A stretch of 64,000 nt of DNA from an uncultured Paenibacillus sp. (GTDB taxonomy: Bacteria > Bacillota > Bacilli > Paenibacillales > Paenibacillaceae), in NCBI GenBank assembly GCA_937895345.1, contig CALAWP010000068.1:1-64000 (forward strand), in the 5' to 3' direction. Position numbers and translations under genes: made by a program. Shown piece by piece: positions 59,336-64,000 of this stretch (positions are counted from its first letter, which is position 1; the number at the start of each line of letters is the position of its first letter). The notes below the pieces were generated by a model that saw nothing but the letters and a program-made list of their open reading frames with translations, was not told where the DNA came from and searched no databases.

Positions 59336-60127
59336 TTACGAACGGTTTGTCGCAGCCGAAAGCTCCGCGCTGCCGGCCGTTTCGCCGAATGGCGGAACGC
59401 CGCGTTCCGATGGGAAAGCCCCGATTGCAGAAGTGTCGATGGGGAAGCCAGGGTTCCCGCTGCTGCCCGTCTCCTCCGGGTTATAGCGTTGTACAGAATC
59501 GGTGCCCGACACGCTCAGAATCCAAGCGGCGTACCAGCGGCCGAGACCTTTAAGCAGCATGGGCTGCAGCAGCGTCAATACCAAGCCGACCCCGCCGGCA
59601 ATCCAGGAACGGTGGGCAGCGGTCAAGTTCCAGTCAAACAGCCGGTTCAGTTCCCAATCGTGCGAAAATAAGTTGAAGTCGAACAGCCGCATGCTTACCT
59701 CGTATGCGACCGGCGATAGCAGCACCGCAAAAGCCGTTACGGGCAGCACGATGGCGAAGGTGAACGCCGCGATGCCGATCGGAAGCTGCAAAATTCCGAA
59801 CAGGATGCCGAAATACGATTTGCCATCCTTGTATACGGACAGCAGCCATTCGCGCCACCCTTGCTTTTCTCCGGCTTCCGGCTCTGTAACGGCGGGAGCG
59901 GCGGGATGCTGCTTGCCCAGAAGCCAATCCGCCGCGTACCTTCCTTCCCGAACCATAATCGTCCGGCTCAGGCTAAGCGTCGCAGCCAGCAGCGGCACGC
60001 CGATCAAAAATACCGACAGCGGCAGGCTTAACGACAATCCGGCTACGACAATGACAAATGCCGCAATTCCCTTGGGGAGCGACAGGACGAGCATTTTCCA
60101 CGCTTGCAGCGCGCTTTGCTTTCTCAT
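59336..60127 (-). CDS. Sensor domain-containing (PF13796-like) membrane protein
   Basis: 263 residues with about six membrane segments: two near the N terminus (LPKGIAAFVIVVAGLSLSLPLSVFLIGVP), and later YFGILFGILQLPIGIAAFTFAIVLPVT and SWIAGGVGLVLTLLQPMLL. This pattern resembles the sensor domain (PF13796) found in some kinases and in stand-alone membrane proteins; here no kinase domain follows. ATG 60127 is chosen over GTG 60139, as its site is slightly better spaced. The Ser/Gly/Pro-rich C-terminal 45 residues are probably disordered. The role is unknown. Confidence 0.75.
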   Translation of the reverse strand: MRKQSALQAWKMLVLSLPKGIAAFVIVVAGLSLSLPLSVFLIGVPLLAATLSLSRTIMVREGRYAADWLLGKQHPAAPAVTEPEAGEKQGWREWLLSVYKDGKSYFGILFGILQLPIGIAAFTFAIVLPVTAFAVLLSPVAYEVSMRLFDFNLFSHDWELNRLFDWNLTAAHRSWIAGGVGLVLTLLQPMLLKGLGRWYAAWILSVSGTDSVQRYNPEETGSSGNPGFPIDTSAIGAFPSERGVPPFGETAGSAELSAATNRS

Positions 60128-60248
60128 GATTACAACCACGCTTTCTCTATTGTTGTTATCATTGTAGCCTTCCGCTCCAAGTTTCGACCTCCTCCTGACG
60201 AATGGAATCGGAGCCGGACCTTAGTCTAGTTCAGGGGCTTTTTCTATC

Positions 60249-60283
60249 AAAAAAATCCTCCAAGCGCGGTTTCGCTTGAAGGA
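60249..60283 (-). terminator. Intrinsic terminator
   Basis: On the minus strand CCTTCAAGCG-loop-GCGCTTGGAGG with one wobble, followed by T7. It ends the reductase-UvrA-ArsR operon. Confidence 0.8.
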
Positions 60284-60308
60284 ATCTTCTTGAGGGGACG
60301 AATCTCGA

Positions 60309-61016
60309 TTAATATCCGAAAAATGCATCCTTTTTAATATTTCGTTTGGAAATCTGTTTATTTTGCAGCTCTTTCGAAAGCGAGTCCACCATCGCCTTCG
60401 GTCCCGCAATCAAATATTTGGCGCTGTCCTTGTATTGAGCGGCCAGCTGACCGATCTCCCGTTGCAGGTCATCCCTTGAATCCAAATAAGATACATGCAC
60501 CGAACGTTCGTTGGCAAACGCATCGAGCTCGTCTTTAAACAGATACGACTTCTGACTGTCCATATAAAGCAGATGGATGGAATTCCCCTTCAGCTTCCCT
60601 TCCGCTTCCAACTGCTTTAAGATCGACCGGAATGGCGTAATGCCCATGCCTCCTGCGATCAGCACCGCGGGACTGTGATCTTGAAGGGAAAACCCACCGA
60701 CGGGACCGCTCATCTTTACTTTCATGCCCGGTGTTAATTCCAGCATCGCTTGCTTGAATTCGCTCGGTTCTTTGCCGACGCCCATCGTAAGCCGAATGAC
60801 ATTTTCCGAAGGAGCAGAAGCTACAGTGAACGGTTTAAGAGGATTTTTAATCTTCTTGTGAACGATGGTGAATAGTCCGTGTTGACCGGCGATCCAGTTG
60901 ACATCCTTTTCTTGTTCAAACAAAAAGCTGTAAGCATAATCCGATTCCTTAAAGCTTTCAATGAAGGTGACATCCCTTTTTTGAAACACTTTCAACATAT
61001 CTTGAAAAAAACCCAT
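60309..61016 (-). CDS. Ferredoxin-reductase-type FAD/NAD(P)-binding oxidoreductase
   Basis: 235 residues. A flavin-binding beta-barrel part (PFTVASAPS, with the RxYS-like site replaced) is followed by a nucleotide-binding domain, with IAGGMGITPFRSIL as the GGxGxxP motif and YLIAGPKAMVDSL at the end. No iron-sulphur domain is fused. It is the last gene of a unit with ArsR and UvrA2 genes and lies 13 bases downstream of uvrA; ATG 61016 follows AGGGAGGG. The electron acceptor is unknown. Confidence 0.88.
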   Translation of the reverse strand: MGFFQDMLKVFQKRDVTFIESFKESDYAYSFLFEQEKDVNWIAGQHGLFTIVHKKIKNPLKPFTVASAPSENVIRLTMGVGKEPSEFKQAMLELTPGMKVKMSGPVGGFSLQDHSPAVLIAGGMGITPFRSILKQLEAEGKLKGNSIHLLYMDSQKSYLFKDELDAFANERSVHVSYLDSRDDLQREIGQLAAQYKDSAKYLIAGPKAMVDSLSKELQNKQISKRNIKKDAFFGY

Positions 61017-61029
61017 TTTTCCGCCCTCC

Positions 61030-63291
61030 CTATTCATTCATCAAATATTTCCCCGTAATCGACTGCTCCGCATGGATAATTTGCGAAGGCTGGCCTTCGA
61101 ACACCACCTGGCCGCCCCTGCTGCCTCCGTCCGGTCCCATATCGATAATCCAATCCGCTTGGCTGATCACTTCAAGGTTATGCTCGATGACGATGACCGT
61201 ATTGCCGGCGTCTACGAGACGGTTCATGATGCCCATCAGGTGGCCGATATCCGACATATGCAAGCCCGTCGTCGGTTCGTCCATGACGTAGATGCTGCCA
61301 TTCTTATGCAGCTCGCTTGCCAGCTTGATGCGCTGGCACTCCCCGCCCGACAGCGTGCTGAGCGGCTGGCCGAGCGTAATATAGTTCAGCCCTACGTCGC
61401 TCATCGCCTGGAGCTTTCGCACAACTTCTTTCAACTCGAAAAATTCCAATGCCTGCTCCACCGTCATCGCAAGCACATCGGCGATGGATTTGCCGTTCAG
61501 CTTGTACTCCAGCACCTCTTCCTTGAACCGTTTGCCTCCGCATACGTCGCATGGAAGCTTGACGCTGTCAAGGAAGGAAAGGTCCATATACACTACGCCC
61601 AGCCCTTGGCAGTTCTCGCAAGCCCCTTTGGAGTTGAAGCTGAACAAGCCCTGGTTCACCTTGTTCGCGGAAGCGAACGCCTTGCGCACATCGTCCATAA
61701 TGCCCGTATAGGTCGCGGGATTCGAGCGTGTCGACACGCTTACCGCCGATTGGTCGATCACGATCGCATCCGGATGCTGACTGAGAAACACCTCGTTAAT
61801 GAGCGTGCTTTTGCCCGAGCCGGCGACGCCCGTGACGACGGTCAGCACACCGGTCGGAATATCGACGCTTACGTTCCGCAAGTTGTGCAGCGTGGCGTTC
61901 CGGATGGGCAGCGTGCCGGACGGCTGCCTGCAATCCTGCTTCAGCTGCAGCGGCCGCTTCATATGGTCTCCGGTGAGCGTGCCGGACGTCAGCAGCCCCC
62001 GGTAGCTGCCTTCATAGACGATCGTGCCGCCGCGGCTGCCCGCATGAGGCCCGACGTCGACGATATGATCCGCTACTTTGATGACATCGGGATCATGCTC
62101 GACGACAATGACGGTATTGCCCTTGTCGCGAAGCTTCTGCAGCAATTCGTTCAACCGGTGAACGTCCCGGGGATGCAAGCCTACGCTGGGCTCGTCAAAA
62201 ATGTATGTCACATCGACCAGACTGCCGCTCAAATGCTTCACCATCTTGACGCGCTGCGACTCGCCGCCGGACAACGTATCCGTCTCGCGATCCAGCGTCA
62301 AATAATCAAGCCCGATATCGACCAGATGCTGCAGACGCTCCGACAGCGACTTGACGATCGGCGCGGCGACCGGGTCGTCGATTTCCCGAATGACGCGAAT
62401 GAGTTGTCCGACCTCCATGGCGGACATCTCCGCAATGTTCAGTCCGTTGATCTTGCTGCCGAGCGCGGTTGGACTGAGTCTCGCGCCTCGGCAGGCGGAG
62501 CATGGACCTTCGGTAATGAACGGCGCGACCGTTTTTTGCGTTCGCTCGGACTTTGCCTTAATATCCTGCTTGATGTATTTGTTGCTAAACTTCTCGATGA
62601 CGCCTTCCACCGTTATGTTCATGGCCTTGCCGGCAAAATCCATCTTCACTTTCCTGGCTTTGGCGTACAGCAGCTGCTCCAGTTCAACCGGCGAATAATC
62701 GCTCAGCTGTTTGTCCATATCGAAGTCTCCCGACTGCACGATCATATTCCATTCCCAGCCGTTTACCGCGTAGTCCGGAAGCATAATCGCCCCTTCATTC
62801 AGCGACTTGGACATGTCTACCGCTTTGCTCATATCGACGCCCAGCCGGCGGCCGATCCCGTTGCACTCGGGACACATGCCTTGCGGATCGTTAAAGGAAA
62901 ACATGTGCGCCTCCCCCACATAGGGCTTCCCCGCACGGGAGAAGAGCAGTCGGAGAAGAGGAGCAATATCGGTAATGGTGCCCATCGTGGAATGGGAACC
63001 TCCGCCCAGCCGTTTCTGGTCCACAATTACCGCCATACTCAAGTTTTCGATCGCATCCGTATCCGGCTGCGGCACTCGGGGCAGGAACGTGCGTACGAAC
63101 ATGCTGAAATTTTCGTTCAGCAATCGCGTCGATTCCGCGGCGATCGTATCGAAGACGATCGACGACTTACCGGAGCCGGATACTCCGGTAAAGATCGTAA
63201 TCTTTCGCTTCGGTATGCGCAAGGATACGTTGCGAAGATTGTTTTCCCTCGCACCCGAAAGTACGATATATTCCTGACTTGCTCCGCTCAT
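61030..63291 (-). CDS. UvrA2-type short excinuclease ABC subunit A paralogue
   Basis: 753 residues, about 190 shorter than the housekeeping UvrA (about 940), which matches class II UvrA lacking the UvrB-binding domain. There are two ABC ATPase halves: GVSGSGKSSIVFDT and GVAGSGKSTLINEV, with signatures LSGGESQRV and LSGGECQRI, and a zinc-finger part CENCQGLG/CDVCGGKRF. UvrA2 proteins such as DrrC protect against DNA-binding drugs. ATG 63291 follows GGAGGAGGA; the stop of the ArsR gene overlaps it (ATGA). Regulated together with the ArsR gene. Confidence 0.9.
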   Translation of the reverse strand: MSGASQEYIVLSGARENNLRNVSLRIPKRKITIFTGVSGSGKSSIVFDTIAAESTRLLNENFSMFVRTFLPRVPQPDTDAIENLSMAVIVDQKRLGGGSHSTMGTITDIAPLLRLLFSRAGKPYVGEAHMFSFNDPQGMCPECNGIGRRLGVDMSKAVDMSKSLNEGAIMLPDYAVNGWEWNMIVQSGDFDMDKQLSDYSPVELEQLLYAKARKVKMDFAGKAMNITVEGVIEKFSNKYIKQDIKAKSERTQKTVAPFITEGPCSACRGARLSPTALGSKINGLNIAEMSAMEVGQLIRVIREIDDPVAAPIVKSLSERLQHLVDIGLDYLTLDRETDTLSGGESQRVKMVKHLSGSLVDVTYIFDEPSVGLHPRDVHRLNELLQKLRDKGNTVIVVEHDPDVIKVADHIVDVGPHAGSRGGTIVYEGSYRGLLTSGTLTGDHMKRPLQLKQDCRQPSGTLPIRNATLHNLRNVSVDIPTGVLTVVTGVAGSGKSTLINEVFLSQHPDAIVIDQSAVSVSTRSNPATYTGIMDDVRKAFASANKVNQGLFSFNSKGACENCQGLGVVYMDLSFLDSVKLPCDVCGGKRFKEEVLEYKLNGKSIADVLAMTVEQALEFFELKEVVRKLQAMSDVGLNYITLGQPLSTLSGGECQRIKLASELHKNGSIYVMDEPTTGLHMSDIGHLMGIMNRLVDAGNTVIVIEHNLEVISQADWIIDMGPDGGSRGGQVVFEGQPSQIIHAEQSITGKYLMNE

Positions 63292-63617
63292 TCTTCTTCC
63301 TCCTCCAAAAGTTGGCCTAAACGCCGCAAGTTGATACTCCAAAACTTGGTGTAGAACGCCACCCAATCCTGCACTTCCTGAAGCGGGGAAGCGTTCAGCC
63401 GATACCGCGTTTCCCTGCCGACTTTACGGTCAAGAACCAATCCGGCTTCTTTCAATATCGTCAAATGTTTGGATACGGCCGTGCGGCCCATGTCAAACTG
63501 TGCCGTCAGCTCGTGCAGCGGCTTTTCCTCCGCTTCTGCCAACAATCGAATTAGCTGGCGTCTGGTTGGGTCTGCAATAGCGTCAAACACATCCCGGGAC
63601 TGATAGTTGTCGCTCAC
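63288..63617 (-). CDS. ArsR/SmtB family regulator
   Basis: 109 residues. The winged helix reads DVFDAIADPTRRQLIRLLAE, then HELTAQFDMGRTAVSKHLTIL, then AGLVLDRKVGRETRYRLN. There are no metal-binding cysteines, so the signal is probably not a metal. It leads the uvrA2-reductase operon, and paired inverted repeats around its promoter point to autorepression. Confidence 0.92.
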   Translation of the reverse strand: MSDNYQSRDVFDAIADPTRRQLIRLLAEAEEKPLHELTAQFDMGRTAVSKHLTILKEAGLVLDRKVGRETRYRLNASPLQEVQDWVAFYTKFWSINLRRLGQLLEEEEE

Positions 63618-63650
63618 AGCGCCCTCTCCCCCTTATAAACTTCGAGATAA

Positions 63651-63702
63651 GACACCATTTAGTGACACTTTGATTATAGGTCACCGTTTGGTGTCATGTC
63701 AA
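63651..63702 (-). promoter_or_regulatory. ArsR-operon promoter with paired operators
   Basis: On the minus strand, TTGACA (63702-63697), an 18-base spacer, TATAAT (63678-63673). GACACCATTTAGTGAC (63651-63666) and GTCACCGTTTGGTGTC (63680-63695) flank the -10 box as near-mirror copies. A repressor bound there would block RNA polymerase. Confidence 0.75.
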
Positions 63703-63719
63703 CAGCGACATAATTGGAT

Positions 63720-63989
63720 TTAAGATGAGAAAAGTAGTGATAAAAACATGACTATTATCACAAGAAATGCCAGCAGCCTTGGAATTACTTGAAGCGGCGA
63801 TGACCGCCATTCGCCGGTATCTGTACGGTACTTGGCTTTCATGAATGAGGTTCGATAAAATTGGCCTGGCTTCAGCCGGTTATAAACGATTTCTATTTTG
63901 TCCCGTTTACGGACAGCAAAGTCGTTTACGACGATTTTCTCGTAGCGCTTCTTTTCCAAGGTGAATTGCATGTAGCTGCTGCGGCTCAT
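63720..63989 (-). CDS. Hypothetical membrane protein, possibly cut by the window end
   Basis: 89 residues from ATG 63989; the frame stays open to the window edge, so the start may lie beyond it. The C terminus is one membrane segment (LLAFLVIIVMFLSLLF), and the middle (KIEIVYNRLKPGQFYR) is reminiscent of DUF3592-like proteins. Function unknown. Confidence 0.5.
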   Translation of the reverse strand: MSRSSYMQFTLEKKRYEKIVVNDFAVRKRDKIEIVYNRLKPGQFYRTSFMKAKYRTDTGEWRSSPLQVIPRLLAFLVIIVMFLSLLFSS

Positions 63990-64000
63990 ACGAACTATAT

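Noticed and set aside
61072..63354. 760-codon plus-strand ORF
   Set aside because: It is antisense to the uvrA2 gene and has no ribosome site; the composition is an artefact of GC-rich codons in the opposite strand.
1..64000. tRNA, rRNA, CRISPR arrays, prophage
   Set aside because: No TTCGAATCC-type arm in a tRNA context, no regularly spaced repeats and no phage structural genes were seen.

Overview
The window reads as a GC-rich chromosomal segment of a low-GC-phylum endospore-former, most like Paenibacillaceae (Paenibacillus/Cohnella). The reasons are strong AAGGAGG-type ribosome binding sites, frequent TTG and GTG starts, a copper-amine-oxidase-like surface protein, HelD, and HrpB. I see no rRNA, tRNA or CRISPR array.

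Positions 1-31600 are mostly core or housekeeping genes. They include a secreted stalk-domain protein behind a candidate ECF-sigma promoter, a NAGPA-type glycosidase, helicases HrpB and HelD, a CNNM/CBS membrane protein, UppP, an FMN glutamate-synthase-like oxidoreductase, transporters, a TmrB homologue, a radical-SAM protein, a HisA of the eukaryotic HIS6 type, a ZIP transporter and a WYL regulator. This part ends with a four-gene NAD salvage operon (Nudix/NrtR-like regulator, nicotinamidase, PncB, NadE) that has a clear sigma-A promoter and an inverted-repeat operator candidate.

Positions 31878-41717 are a compact nonribosomal-peptide cluster, all on the plus strand with near-zero or overlapping junctions: an A-T loading protein, a GT-B glycosyltransferase, a giant C-A-T-TE protein fused to an MFS exporter, MbtH and an Sfp-type phosphopantetheinyl transferase. 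The layout predicts a short glycosylated peptide that is made, released and exported by one small gene set. Directly downstream sits a lantibiotic-type ABC exporter (ATPase plus two permeases) with a YxeA protein and a divergent two-component system, which is a plausible immunity or sensing module.

Positions 46855-58200 look AT-richer and plastic. They hold small membrane proteins, three APH-fold phosphotransferases, GNAT and kinase genes with decayed parts, a TetR regulator, a CPBP protease, and an ABC permease cut short next to an IS21 remnant. Inside this island an RsgA-type GTPase is preceded by a textbook leader peptide plus alternative-hairpin attenuator, which looks like ribosome-stalling (possibly antibiotic-responsive) control.

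Positions 58264-64000 are on the minus strand: a lipase-like hydrolase, a sensor-domain membrane protein, and an ArsR-UvrA2-flavin reductase operon with paired operators around its promoter. Start sites were chosen from ribosome binding sites and may be off by a few codons; functions are read from motifs without database searches.
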